Shown here piece by piece: positions 47,567 through 58,082 of a DNA stretch of 64,000 bases. The stretch spans positions 32,913 through 96,912 of the forward strand of contig JAEUOR010000043.1 of the NCBI GenBank assembly GCA_016790635.1. The letters run 5' to 3'. Under the pieces are notes generated by a model. That model was not told where the DNA came from. It did not search any database and was given only the letters and a program-made list of their open reading frames with translations. The translations under genes and the position numbers were made by a program. Position 1 is the first letter of the stretch. Every line of letters starts with the position of its first letter. The DNA comes from Burkholderiales bacterium (GTDB taxonomy: Bacteria; Pseudomonadota; Gammaproteobacteria; Burkholderiales; JAEUOS01).

Positions 47567-48742
47567 ATGCGCGAAGAAACCAAGACCACCCATCTGGGCC
47601 GCCATCCCGAGCGCTTCGCCGGCGCGGTCAGCACGCCCGTGTTCCGGGCCTCGACGATTCTTTCCGCCGATGTCGCCGAATGGGAGCAGAAAAAGCGCGA
47701 TCGCGCGGACGGTAAGCCCGGCACCTACTACGGCCTGTCGGGCACGCCGTCGCGCCACCTGCTGGAAGAAGCGCTGGCCGAGATCGAGGGCGGCTACAAA
47801 TGCCAGCTCTACCCGTCCGGACTGGCCGCCTGCACCATCCCGATCCTGGGCTACGTCCGCGCTGGCGACCACGTCCTCGTGACAGACAGCGTCTATGGTC
47901 CGACCCGCCGCTTCTGTACTACCCAGCTTGCGCGCCTGGGCGTCGAGACCACGTTCTACGATCCGCTGATCGGCGCCGGCATCAAGCAACTGATGCGGTC
48001 CAACACGCGCCTGGTCTTCACCGAATCGCCAGGCTCGTTGACCTTCGAAGTGCAGGACATTCCCGCCATCGCCGCCGCCGCGCATGCCGCAGGTGCCGTC
48101 GTCATGCTCGACAACACCTGGGGCACGCCGCTCTACTTCAAGCCCTTCGAGCATGGCGTCGATGTCTCAATCCAGGCCACCACCAAGTACATCGTCGGCC
48201 ACTCGGACGTCATCATGGGATCGGTGACCTGCACGCGCGAGGCCTGGCCCGGACTCGATGCGGTGACCACCGACTATGGGCAGACAGCCGCGCCGGACGA
48301 CTGTTTCCTGGCGGCCCGCGGGCTGCGCAGCATGGCGCGGCGCCTGCCGATCCACTGGGAATCCGGTCTGCGCCTGGCGGAATGGATCGCGCAGCAGCCG
48401 GAGGTCGAGGTAGTGCTGCACCCGGCGCTGCCAGGCGCGCCCGGCCACGACCTGTGGAAGCGCGACTTTCGCGGCGCCTGCGGGCTCTTCGGCGTGGTCC
48501 TGAAACCCATGGCGCCGCGCGCCCGCGATGCGCTGATCGACGCCCTGGAACTGTTCGGCATCGGCGCGTCCTGGGGCGGCTTCGAAAGCCTGGCAATCCC
48601 GTTCGACGCGGCAAGCCTGCGCACGGCGACACGCTGGCACTACGCAGGCCCCTGCTTTCGCGTCCACGCGGGTCTTGAGCACATCGACGACCTGATCGCG
48701 GACATGGCGGGGGGATTCGTCGCGATGCGCGCGGCGCTCTGA
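47567..48742 (+). CDS. metC: Cystathionine beta-lyase
   Basis: 391 residues of the Cys/Met-metabolism PLP family. PLP lysine is K207 (SIQATTKYIVGHSD); TYYGLSGTPSRHLLEEALAE and LYPSGLAACT are MetC-like. Cleaves cystathionine to homocysteine, pyruvate and ammonia. ATG 47567 chosen because the family MREETKTTHLG follows; earlier in-frame codons are Pro-rich spacer. Divergent from purL. Confidence 0.9.
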   Translation: MREETKTTHLGRHPERFAGAVSTPVFRASTILSADVAEWEQKKRDRADGKPGTYYGLSGTPSRHLLEEALAEIEGGYKCQLYPSGLAACTIPILGYVRAGDHVLVTDSVYGPTRRFCTTQLARLGVETTFYDPLIGAGIKQLMRSNTRLVFTESPGSLTFEVQDIPAIAAAAHAAGAVVMLDNTWGTPLYFKPFEHGVDVSIQATTKYIVGHSDVIMGSVTCTREAWPGLDAVTTDYGQTAAPDDCFLAARGLRSMARRLPIHWESGLRLAEWIAQQPEVEVVLHPALPGAPGHDLWKRDFRGACGLFGVVLKPMAPRARDALIDALELFGIGASWGGFESLAIPFDAASLRTATRWHYAGPCFRVHAGLEHIDDLIADMAGGFVAMRAAL

Positions 48743-48759
48743 AAGGCATGACGACCCTG

Positions 48760-48786
48760 TTGGCAAGGCCGGAATCGTGAGATAAT
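48760..48786 (+). promoter_or_regulatory. Possible cold-shock gene promoter
   Basis: TTGGCA (48760-48765) and GATAAT (48781-48786) with a short 15-base spacer. It would give a leader of about 140 bases, the length seen in cold-inducible csp mRNAs. Tentative because the spacing is off. Confidence 0.35.
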
Positions 48787-48933
48787 CCCGGAGCGATCTT
48801 CAAGCTGTGCCGTTGTTAGTCTGTACCGGCGTCGCCATCAGCGTTGCCGTTCTTTCTTCACCGTCCGTCGTCTTGACCTTCGCTGTTCCGGGGGCATCCC
48901 TCCGATTTTTCATTTGTTCAAGGAGTTCAAGAC

Positions 48934-49140
48934 ATGGCAACAGGTACCGTGAAGTGGTTCAACGACAGCAAGGGTTTCGGTTTCATCGCGCCTGACGGCG
49001 GCGGCGAAGACGTGTTCGCGCATTTTTCGGCGATCCAGGGCACCGGATTCAAGACGCTGAAGGAAGGCCAGAAGGTCAGCTTTGACGTGACCACCGGCCC
49101 CAAGGGCAAGCAGGCCGCCAACATCAAGCCTGCCGAGTAA
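48934..49140 (+). CDS. Cold-shock protein, CspA family
   Basis: 68 residues. RNP1 KGFGFIAPD and RNP2 DVFAHFSAI are present. Single-stranded RNA/DNA chaperone. Ribosome site AAGGAG at 8 bases. Long leader upstream and a terminator downstream. Followed by an infA copy. Confidence 0.96.
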   Translation: MATGTVKWFNDSKGFGFIAPDGGGEDVFAHFSAIQGTGFKTLKEGQKVSFDVTTGPKGKQAANIKPAE

Positions 49141-49191
49141 GTGCGACGCCAGCGCCGCATTGCGGCGCCGGTTGTCGTCGCGACCGGAAAC

Positions 49192-49214
49192 GCCCGGCCA
49201 CAAGCCGGGCTTTT
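49192..49214 (+). terminator. Terminator after the cold-shock gene
   Basis: Seven-base-pair stem (49192-49198 with 49204-49210), five-base loop, four T. Lies 27 bases before the infA start. Confidence 0.7.
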
Positions 49215-49241
49215 CGTTTGCAATCACGAAAGGAGAACGGC

Positions 49242-49508
49242 TTGGCCAAGGAAGAACTGATTGAAATGAACGGCGTGGTGTCGGAGGCACTGCCCGACTC
49301 GCGCTATCGTGTGACGCTGGAAAACGGCCACGAGCTGGTCGCCTACACCAGCGGACGCATGCGCAAGCACCATATCCGCATCCTCGCCGGCGACCGCGTG
49401 TCGCTGGAACTCTCGCCCTACGACATCAGCAAGGGGCGCATCACTTTCCGCCATCTCGACCGGCCGGCGCCGACCACGCCGCAGCGCCGCCCGCCGAACC
49501 GCCGCTGA
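49242..49508 (+). CDS. infA: Translation initiation factor IF-1 (second-copy type)
   Basis: 88 residues from TTG 49242, preceded by AGGAGAA. The first 72 or so residues are IF-1 OB fold ([50 protein letters not shown]). A 16-residue Pro/Arg tail ([15 protein letters not shown]) exceeds the normal 72-residue length. Beta-proteobacteria often carry two infA genes, one near csp. Binds the 30S A site. Confidence 0.93.
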   Translation: MAKEELIEMNGVVSEALPDSRYRVTLENGHELVAYTSGRMRKHHIRILAGDRVSLELSPYDISKGRITFRHLDRPAPTTPQRRPPNRR

Positions 49509-49565
49509 TCGGCGAGGCCGCCGGGTTCTAGGCCGTCATCGAGGGCACTCGGGGCGTGCGGCCTG

Positions 49566-49901
49566 CTACGTCCGCGCCTTGCCGCCGACGGGCGCGCCGG
49601 GAAACTTGTAGTAGCGCTGGTTCAGGAAGATCATGACCTCGCGGATGTCATCGTCGCTCCATCCGAGGCCGATGTTGCCCTGCCAGCGCCGCACCTGGGC
49701 ACCGAGGCTCTCCCAGTCCTTCGCCAGGCGCTTGTCGCGCCAGTGCACCTGGGTGCTGTGACAGGAATTGCAGTAGGTGCCATAGAGCAGTTGCCCGCGC
49801 GGCTCGGTCGGGCCCTTCTGCGCCAGCGCGGCGCCCGACGCGAACATGACCGCATACCCGAGCAGTCCCGTTGCCAGACGTCGCCATGATTTCCCGGACA
49901 T
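49566..49901 (-). CDS. Small c-type cytochrome
   Basis: 111 residues. Signal peptide (1-27, ends ALA), haem motif C44-x2-C47-H48 (YCNSCHSTQ) and a late Met (EVMIFLNQRYY) as possible sixth ligand. Periplasmic electron carrier; partners not in the window. ATG 49901 follows GGAGG; an earlier in-frame start adds six residues and is less likely. Confidence 0.88.
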   Translation of the reverse strand: MSGKSWRRLATGLLGYAVMFASGAALAQKGPTEPRGQLLYGTYCNSCHSTQVHWRDKRLAKDWESLGAQVRRWQGNIGLGWSDDDIREVMIFLNQRYYKFPGAPVGGKART

Positions 49902-49971
49902 CACGCCTCCCGCGATCACGTCGCTGAAGGCTTGATCCTAGGGCCCTCTGAATGACCGGTCTTGATCCAAC

Positions 49972-51003
49972 TCAAGCCGGCGCGGTCTCGCGCGGCCTTT
50001 CCTCGCGCCCATCGGGGTGGCGCGCAAAGCGCCGCGGGTCGCGCCCGTGCACCGGATCATCCGCATCCCACGGCCAGCCGCCGAACCCGGTGCGCTGGTA
50101 GTCGGCCATGGTCTGCATGATTTCCTCGCGGGTGTTCATGACGAAGGGACCGTACTGCGCCACCGGCTCGGCGATCGGCCGCCCCTGCAGGAGCAGGAAT
50201 TCGCTCGCGGCGTCGCCATTGGCGATCGCAATCTCCGCGCTGCCGGAAAGTTCGATGGCAGCATGCTGCGCGAACTTGCGGCCGTCGATCGTGACTTGAT
50301 TGCCCGCGAACCAGTACAGCATGCGCCGTGTACCCTGACCTGCGGCCGCAGGCAACGACCAGCGCGCGCCCGGCTGCATGCGCAGGGTCCAGATCGCGAC
50401 GTCGCCCTCGGCTTGCGACGCCCACGAATCGGGCGGCGGCGCCGGCGGCGCAACGACGCCGGGCAGACGCCCCGCGATGACGTCCACCGTCGTCAGTGCA
50501 CCGTCACGCGCTTCCAGGCGCGGTATGTCCGGCCCCCACAGCATGGTGAAGTGCGGCGGCGCCATCTTGGAGCGCGCCGGCAGGTTGAGCCAGATCTGGA
50601 ACAGCTCCAGCGGATTGGCGCGCTCCTCCGACAGGAGCGGGAACATCTCGGCATGCACGATGCCGCGCCCGGCGGTCAGCCACTGCACGTCGCCCTGGCC
50701 GAAGCGCGCCGCCGCACCGAGCGAATCGGAGTGATCGATCAACCCGGTGCGCACGATGGTGACGGTCTCGAACCCGCGGTGCGGATGCGAGGGAAAGCCC
50801 GGCACCTGGCGGCCGTGGTACATGCTCCAGCCGTCCTTGCGGCTGAAGTCCTGGCCGATGGCACGCCCGGCCAGCGAGGCGCGCGGCCGCATCTGCGCAT
50901 CCGCCGCCGGGTAGGCATCGTCGTGATACACGCAAAAGAGGAACGGGTCGATCGTCTTCCAGGGCGGGGCACCCAGTGCATCGACCGAGACGATCGCGGA
51001 CAT
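49972..51003 (-). CDS. Pirin-family cupin
   Basis: 343 residues. N-terminal pirin cupin with metal ligands in FPSHPHRGFETVTIV (His pair), H119-like GRGIVHAEM and E in the same strand. Iron/nickel-binding; some members are quercetinases or regulators. GTG 51018, overlapping the stop of the small upstream gene (GTGA), is an alternative start adding five residues. The C-terminal half is a second cupin with a short His/Arg-rich tail. Confidence 0.85.
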   Translation of the reverse strand: MSAIVSVDALGAPPWKTIDPFLFCVYHDDAYPAADAQMRPRASLAGRAIGQDFSRKDGWSMYHGRQVPGFPSHPHRGFETVTIVRTGLIDHSDSLGAAARFGQGDVQWLTAGRGIVHAEMFPLLSEERANPLELFQIWLNLPARSKMAPPHFTMLWGPDIPRLEARDGALTTVDVIAGRLPGVVAPPAPPPDSWASQAEGDVAIWTLRMQPGARWSLPAAAGQGTRRMLYWFAGNQVTIDGRKFAQHAAIELSGSAEIAIANGDAASEFLLLQGRPIAEPVAQYGPFVMNTREEIMQTMADYQRTGFGGWPWDADDPVHGRDPRRFARHPDGREERPRETAPA

Positions 51004-51014
51004 GGAATCCGGCC

Positions 51015-51230
51015 TCACAGCTTGGCCAGGTCGGCACCGACCGCGGCCAGCATCTCATCGGTGATCCTGCCGCCGGAGAACCCTGCGATCACCTTGAGCG
51101 ACAACCCCATGTTGCGCGCCATGCCGATCTGCGGGTTGCCGGCCAGGGCCGGCATGTGCGCGTCGATGACCGCGCGCGGCGCGGGGTTGTCGAGCAGGTC
51201 GACGATGCTGGTGTCGATCGAGTACGGCAT
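51015..51230 (-). CDS. Small hypothetical protein (71 aa)
   Basis: 71 residues, ribosome site AAAGGATC before ATG 51230. LLDNPAPRAVIDAHMPALAG and GMARNMGLSLKVIAGFSGG resemble a short helical domain found alone or at C-termini of some hydrolases, but the function is unknown to me. Sits between the carboxylase alpha gene and pirin and abuts the latter, so it is probably co-transcribed. Confidence 0.7.
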   Translation of the reverse strand: MPYSIDTSIVDLLDNPAPRAVIDAHMPALAGNPQIGMARNMGLSLKVIAGFSGGRITDEMLAAVGADLAKL

Positions 51231-51337
51231 GAAGATCCTTTCAGGTTGTGGCCGATGACGCGCCGGAGGATGCCGTCGGCGCCCGGATTGTGGCATGCTG
51301 CATCGGCCCTCTCCCGGTCGCAGCGGCGCCGCTGCGT

Positions 51338-53323
<1,986 letters not shown>

Positions 53324-53334
53324 GACGGTTCTCC

Positions 53335-54963
53335 TCAGGGCCGCGCAACCGAGAACTGCATGGCGCGCACGCTGCGCCGCGCCGCCTCGTCGCAGATCGA
53401 CAGGCACATGCCCAGCACCGCACGCGTGTCGCGCGGGTCGATGATGCCGTCGTCGAGCATCAGCGCGGAGGTCGCGATGGCGCTCTGCTGGCGCTCGAAG
53501 GTATCGATGATGGCGCGCTCCTGCTTGGAGAGCGCCTCCTCGTCGATCGGGATGCCCTTGCGCTTCGCTCCGCCCTCGGCGACGATGCGCATGGTCATCG
53601 CGGCCTGCTCGCCGCCCATCACCGCGGTGCGCGCGTTGGGCCACGAGAACAGGAAGCGCGGGTCGTACCCGCGCCCGCACATGCCGTAGTTGCCGGCGCC
53701 GAACGAAGCGCCGCACATGACGGTCAGCTGCGGCACGCTGGCGCTGGTGACCGCCTGGATCATCTTCGAGCCGTGCTTGATCATGCCGCCTTCCTCGTAG
53801 GCGCGACCGACGATGTAGCCGGTGGTGTTCTGCAGGTACAGGAGCGGCGTGCCGCTCTGGCAGCAGGCCTGAATGAAGTGGGTCGCCTTGTTGGCGCCCT
53901 CGGGATCGAGCGGGCCGTTGTTGGTGATGATGCCGATGGGATGGCCGTCGATGGCCGCCTGCCCGACCACGGTCGCCGGGCCGTAGGCGGACTTGAATTC
54001 CAGGAAGTCCGAGTCGTCGACGATGCGCGCGATCACCTCGCGCATGTCGGTGGGCTTCCTGCCGTCGGCGGACATGATGCCGAGCAATTCGTCGGCGGCG
54101 TAACGCGGCGCCAGGGCCGCGCCGGCCGCGGGCCGCGACGCCGGGGCGAGATGGCGCTGCCAGTGGAGACGGGCCACGACCTCGCGCGCGAGGCGCACGC
54201 CGTCGCGATCGTCTTCGGCCATGTACTCGCCCAGGCCCGAGATGCGGGTGTGCATCTCGGCCCCGCCCAGTTCCTCCTCGGTCGCGATCTCGCCGGTCGC
54301 GGCCTTGAGCAGCGGCGGCCCGGCCAGGAAGGCGCGTGCCCGGCCGCGCACCATGATCACGTAGTCCGACAGGCCCGGCATGTAGGCGCCGCCGGCGGTG
54401 GACGAGCCGTGCACCACGGTCACCACCGGGCAGCCGGCAGCCGACAGCCGCGCCAGGTTGCGAAAGATCGCGCCGCCGCGCACGAAGGTGTTGACCTTGT
54501 AGTTGAGCAGGTTGGCCCCCGCGCTCTCGACCAGGTGCACGAAGGGCAGGCGATTGGCGAGCGCCAGCTCCTGCGCACGCAGCATCTTGTCCAAGCCCAT
54601 GGCGCGGATCGACCCGGCTTCGATGCCGGCGTCCGAACACACGACCATGCAGCGCGTGCCGGCGACCCAGCCGATGCCGCTGATCGAACCGCCGCCCGGG
54701 ATGCTCTTGGCAGGGTCGGGATGGTCCTGGCCGTAGCCCGCCAGCGCCGACAGTTCCAGGTAGGGACTGCCGGGATCGAGCAGGAGCGCGATGCGGTCGC
54801 GCGGCAGCAACTGGCCGCGGCTTTCGAACAGCTTGCGCGACGCGGCCGAGCGCTCGCGGGTCCGTTGCTCGAGCGCGCGCACTTCCGCCAGCATGCGCTC
54901 CATGTGGTCGCGGTTGACGCGGTAGGCGTCGTCGTGAACGAGGCGGGATTCGATGGTCGGCAT
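53335..54963 (-). CDS. Acyl-CoA carboxylase beta subunit (carboxyltransferase)
   Basis: 542 residues, two crotonase-like carboxyltransferase halves. SRGQLLPRDRIALLLDPGSP, GSSTAGGAYMPGLSDYVIM (biotin/CoA site) and MCGASFGAGNYGMCGRGYDP are typical. The ESAGANLLNYKVNTFVRGG region differs from classical MCC beta, so it may be a distinct branch. Transfers CO2 from biotin to an acyl-CoA. The alpha and SDR genes flank it. Confidence 0.9.
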   Translation of the reverse strand: MPTIESRLVHDDAYRVNRDHMERMLAEVRALEQRTRERSAASRKLFESRGQLLPRDRIALLLDPGSPYLELSALAGYGQDHPDPAKSIPGGGSISGIGWVAGTRCMVVCSDAGIEAGSIRAMGLDKMLRAQELALANRLPFVHLVESAGANLLNYKVNTFVRGGAIFRNLARLSAAGCPVVTVVHGSSTAGGAYMPGLSDYVIMVRGRARAFLAGPPLLKAATGEIATEEELGGAEMHTRISGLGEYMAEDDRDGVRLAREVVARLHWQRHLAPASRPAAGAALAPRYAADELLGIMSADGRKPTDMREVIARIVDDSDFLEFKSAYGPATVVGQAAIDGHPIGIITNNGPLDPEGANKATHFIQACCQSGTPLLYLQNTTGYIVGRAYEEGGMIKHGSKMIQAVTSASVPQLTVMCGASFGAGNYGMCGRGYDPRFLFSWPNARTAVMGGEQAAMTMRIVAEGGAKRKGIPIDEEALSKQERAIIDTFERQQSAIATSALMLDDGIIDPRDTRAVLGMCLSICDEAARRSVRAMQFSVARP

Positions 54964-55001
54964 GCGTGTGTGTCAGGTTCGTTGGTCGTGCGCACGTGCC
55001 G

Positions 55002-55898
55002 TCAGCGCGCCTTGGTGGCCGGCGCGCTCTGCGCGCCCGCGCGCATCCTCTGCGCATCTTCGCGGCTGATGCCCAGCGCCGTCTGCATCGGTCCCGGCGC
55101 CTGCGGATCCCAGGCATGGCGCGGGCCGATGGTGATGCCGCCGTCAACCGTCAGGTGCGTGCCGGTGACGAAGCCCGATGCGTCCGAGGCGAGGAACAGC
55201 GCCGCCTCGGCGATGTCGCGCGGCGTGCCCGAGCGGCCGATCGGATTGGCGGACCCGCTCTTCTCGGCCACGGCACGCGCGAACTCGGCGGACTGCGCGT
55301 GGTCCATGCCCAGCATGCCGCCGAAGATGCTGGTGGCAATGAAACCCGGCACGATGGCATTGATGCGGATGCGATGCGCGGAGAGCTCGGTGGCCGCCAT
55401 GCGCGTGAAGTGCAGGACGCCGGCCTTGGCGACCGAGTAGCAGATCGGGGCGTAGCCTGCCTGCAGGGCCGAGATCGACGAGGTGTTGATGATCGAACCG
55501 CCGCCGCGGCGCTTCATGTGCGGTACGGCGTACGATGCCCCGGCGACGACCGCGCGCAGCAGCAGGGCCTGGGTCGCATCCCATCCTGCAAGGTCGAAAT
55601 TCTCGACCCCGGCGAAGGTGCCGCCGCGACCGGCATTGGAGAACAGGATGTCGAGCCCGCCGAACGCCGCGGCTGCGCCATCGATGGCGGCCCTGATCTG
55701 CTCCGGCTGCATCACGTCGCAGGGCGCGAAGCGCACCGCGCCCGGATGGCGGCGTTCGAGTTCGCGCCCTGCGTCTTCCTGCACGTCGGCAGCGACGACC
55801 TGCGCGCCCTCCTCCACGAAGAGCTCGAGGGTTGCGCGGCCAATGCCCGAGGCGGCGCCCGTGATGACGGCCACCTTGCCGTCCAGTCGTTTGCTCAA
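55002..55898 (-). CDS. Short-chain dehydrogenase/reductase
   Basis: 298 residues. TGAASGIGRA cofactor motif, NAG (FSNAGRGG) and active-site S-Y-K (STSSISALQAGYAPICYSVAKAG split by motif) are present. TTG 55898 is chosen because GGAG lies 8 bases upstream; TTG 55904 has a too-short spacing. Oxidises or reduces an alcohol/ketone. The order SDR-beta-alpha resembles terpene (atu) or branched-chain acid operons, an inference only. Confidence 0.85.
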   Translation of the reverse strand: MSKRLDGKVAVITGAASGIGRATLELFVEEGAQVVAADVQEDAGRELERRHPGAVRFAPCDVMQPEQIRAAIDGAAAAFGGLDILFSNAGRGGTFAGVENFDLAGWDATQALLLRAVVAGASYAVPHMKRRGGGSIINTSSISALQAGYAPICYSVAKAGVLHFTRMAATELSAHRIRINAIVPGFIATSIFGGMLGMDHAQSAEFARAVAEKSGSANPIGRSGTPRDIAEAALFLASDASGFVTGTHLTVDGGITIGPRHAWDPQAPGPMQTALGISREDAQRMRAGAQSAPATKAR

Positions 55899-55923
55899 GA
55901 TCAATCTCCAGTCAAAGCCGCGT

Positions 55924-57990
55924 TCAGGCCGCCTTGATCGCCCGCACGTTGGGCGGCAGGCTCTCCGGCGCGGCGCCGAAGACGCGCGCCTTCAGCTTGG
56001 CCAGTTCGTCGCGCATCTGCGCTGCCTTCTCGAATTCCAGGTTCTTGGCGTAGTCGAGCATCTGCTTCTCCAGCCTGGCGATCTGCTTGCCGATCTGCTT
56101 CTCGCTCATGGCCTCGACCTTGGCCTTCTGCTTCTCTTCATCTGCGCCGGCGCGCGCAGCCTTGGCGTCATAGACCCCGTCGATGATGTCCTTGATGCGC
56201 TTCTCGACCCCCTTGGGCGTGATGCCGTGCTCGGTGTTGAAGGCCACCTGCTTGGCGCGCCTGCGCTCGGTCTCGTTGATCGCCTCGCGCATGGAGTCGG
56301 TGACGCGGTCAGCATAGAGAATCGCCATGCCGTTGATGTGGCGCGCGGCGCGACCGATGGTCTGGACGAGGCTCCGTTCGGAGCGCAAAAAGCCCTCCTT
56401 GTCGGCGTCCAGGATCGCCACCAGCGACACCTCGGGAATGTCCAGTCCTTCGCGCAAGAGGTTGATGCCGACCAGCACGTCGAAGACGCCCAGGCGCAGG
56501 TCGCGAATGATCTCGACGCGCTCGACGGTATCGATGTCGGAATGCAGGTAGCGCACCTTGACCTTGTGATCGGCCAGGTACTCGGTGAGCTGCTCGGCCA
56601 TGCGCTTGGTGAGCGTGGTCACCAGCACGCGCTCGCCGGCGGCAACGCGCAGGTTGACTTCCGAGAGCAGGTCGTCGACCTGGGTCGAGGCCGGACGTAC
56701 CGACAGCACCGGGTCGATGAGCCCGGTCGGACGCACCAGCTGCTCGACGATCGCGCCGCCGCTGCGCTTCTTCTCATAGTCCGCCGGGGTGGCCGAGACG
56801 AACACGGTCTGGCGCATCATGCGCTCGAATTCCTCGAACTTGAGCGGCCGGTTGTCCAGCGCCGAAGGCAGGCGAAAGCCGTAGTTGACCAGGTTCTCCT
56901 TGCGCGAACGGTCGCCGTTGTACATGCCGCCCAGCTGCCCGATCAGCACGTGCGACTCATCCAGGAACATCAGCGCGTCCTTGGGCAGGTAGTCGATGAG
57001 GGTGGGCGGCGGCTCGCCGGCGGCGCGTCCGGACAGGTGACGCGAGTAGTTCTCGATCCCCTTGCAGAAGCCGATCTCGGCCATCATCTCCAGGTCGAAG
57101 CGGGTGCGCTGCTCGACGCGCTGTGCCTCGATCAGCTTGTTCTCGCCCAGGAACTGCTCGCGCCGCTCGGCCAGCTCGACCTTGATCGCCTCGACCGCGC
57201 GCAGCGTGGTCTGGCGCGTGGTCACGTAGTGGCTGCCCGGGTAGACCGTGAAGCGCGGAATCTTCTGACGGATGTGGCCGGTCAGCGGGTCGAAGAGTTG
57301 CAACGACTCGACTTCGTCGTCGAAGAGCGAGACGCGGATCGCGGTCTCGTTGTGCTCGGCCGGGAAGATGTCGACCACGTCGCCGCGCACGCGAAAGCTG
57401 CCGCGCGCGAAGTCCATCTCGTTGCGCACATACTGCATGGTGGTCAGGCGCACGATGATGTCGCGCTGGGTCAGCCTGTCGCCGACGCGCAGCGTCAGCA
57501 CCATCTTGTGATAGTCCTCGGGATCGCCGATGCCGTAGATGGTCGACACCGTGCCGACGATGATCGCGTCGCGCCGCTCCATCAACGACTTGGTGGCCGA
57601 CAGGCGCATCTGCTCGATGTGTTCGTTGATCGAGGAATCCTTCTCGATGAAGAGGTCGCGCGAGGGCACGTAGGCCTCGGGCTGGTAGTAGTCGTAGTAG
57701 CTGACGAAGTACTCGACCGCGTTGTGCGGAAAGAACTCGCGGAATTCCGAGTACAGCTGCGCGGCCAACGTCTTGTTGGGTGCCAGCACCAGCGCCGGGC
57801 GCCCGGTGCGCGCGATCACCTGCGCCATGGTGTAGGTCTTGCCCGACCCGGTCACGCCCAGCAGGGTCTGAAAGGCCAGCCCGTCCTCGATACCCTCGAC
57901 CAGCTTGTCGATCGCCTCGGGCTGGTCGCCCGCGGGTGCGAAGGGTTCGTGCAGCTGGTAGGGACTGTTGGGGAAGGTGCGCAGGGTCAT
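55924..57990 (-). CDS. uvrB: Excinuclease ABC subunit B
   Basis: 688 residues. Walker [12 protein letters not shown] near 44, beta-hairpin region [12 protein letters not shown], DExx-type [13 protein letters not shown] region and C-terminal UVR coiled coil ([20 protein letters not shown]). Damage verification in nucleotide excision repair. ATG 57990. In many relatives an aminotransferase lies divergent next to it; here a kinase gene separates them. Confidence 0.97.
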   Translation of the reverse strand: MTLRTFPNSPYQLHEPFAPAGDQPEAIDKLVEGIEDGLAFQTLLGVTGSGKTYTMAQVIARTGRPALVLAPNKTLAAQLYSEFREFFPHNAVEYFVSYYDYYQPEAYVPSRDLFIEKDSSINEHIEQMRLSATKSLMERRDAIIVGTVSTIYGIGDPEDYHKMVLTLRVGDRLTQRDIIVRLTTMQYVRNEMDFARGSFRVRGDVVDIFPAEHNETAIRVSLFDDEVESLQLFDPLTGHIRQKIPRFTVYPGSHYVTTRQTTLRAVEAIKVELAERREQFLGENKLIEAQRVEQRTRFDLEMMAEIGFCKGIENYSRHLSGRAAGEPPPTLIDYLPKDALMFLDESHVLIGQLGGMYNGDRSRKENLVNYGFRLPSALDNRPLKFEEFERMMRQTVFVSATPADYEKKRSGGAIVEQLVRPTGLIDPVLSVRPASTQVDDLLSEVNLRVAAGERVLVTTLTKRMAEQLTEYLADHKVKVRYLHSDIDTVERVEIIRDLRLGVFDVLVGINLLREGLDIPEVSLVAILDADKEGFLRSERSLVQTIGRAARHINGMAILYADRVTDSMREAINETERRRAKQVAFNTEHGITPKGVEKRIKDIIDGVYDAKAARAGADEEKQKAKVEAMSEKQIGKQIARLEKQMLDYAKNLEFEKAAQMRDELAKLKARVFGAAPESLPPNVRAIKAA

Positions 57991-58082
57991 CGATCGCTCT
58001 GGCGCGAGGCAATCGATGATTTTAGCAACCGGGGCGCGGCCTGCGACCGCCCTTCAGCAATCCGGATCCGCGTGTCGGCCCC

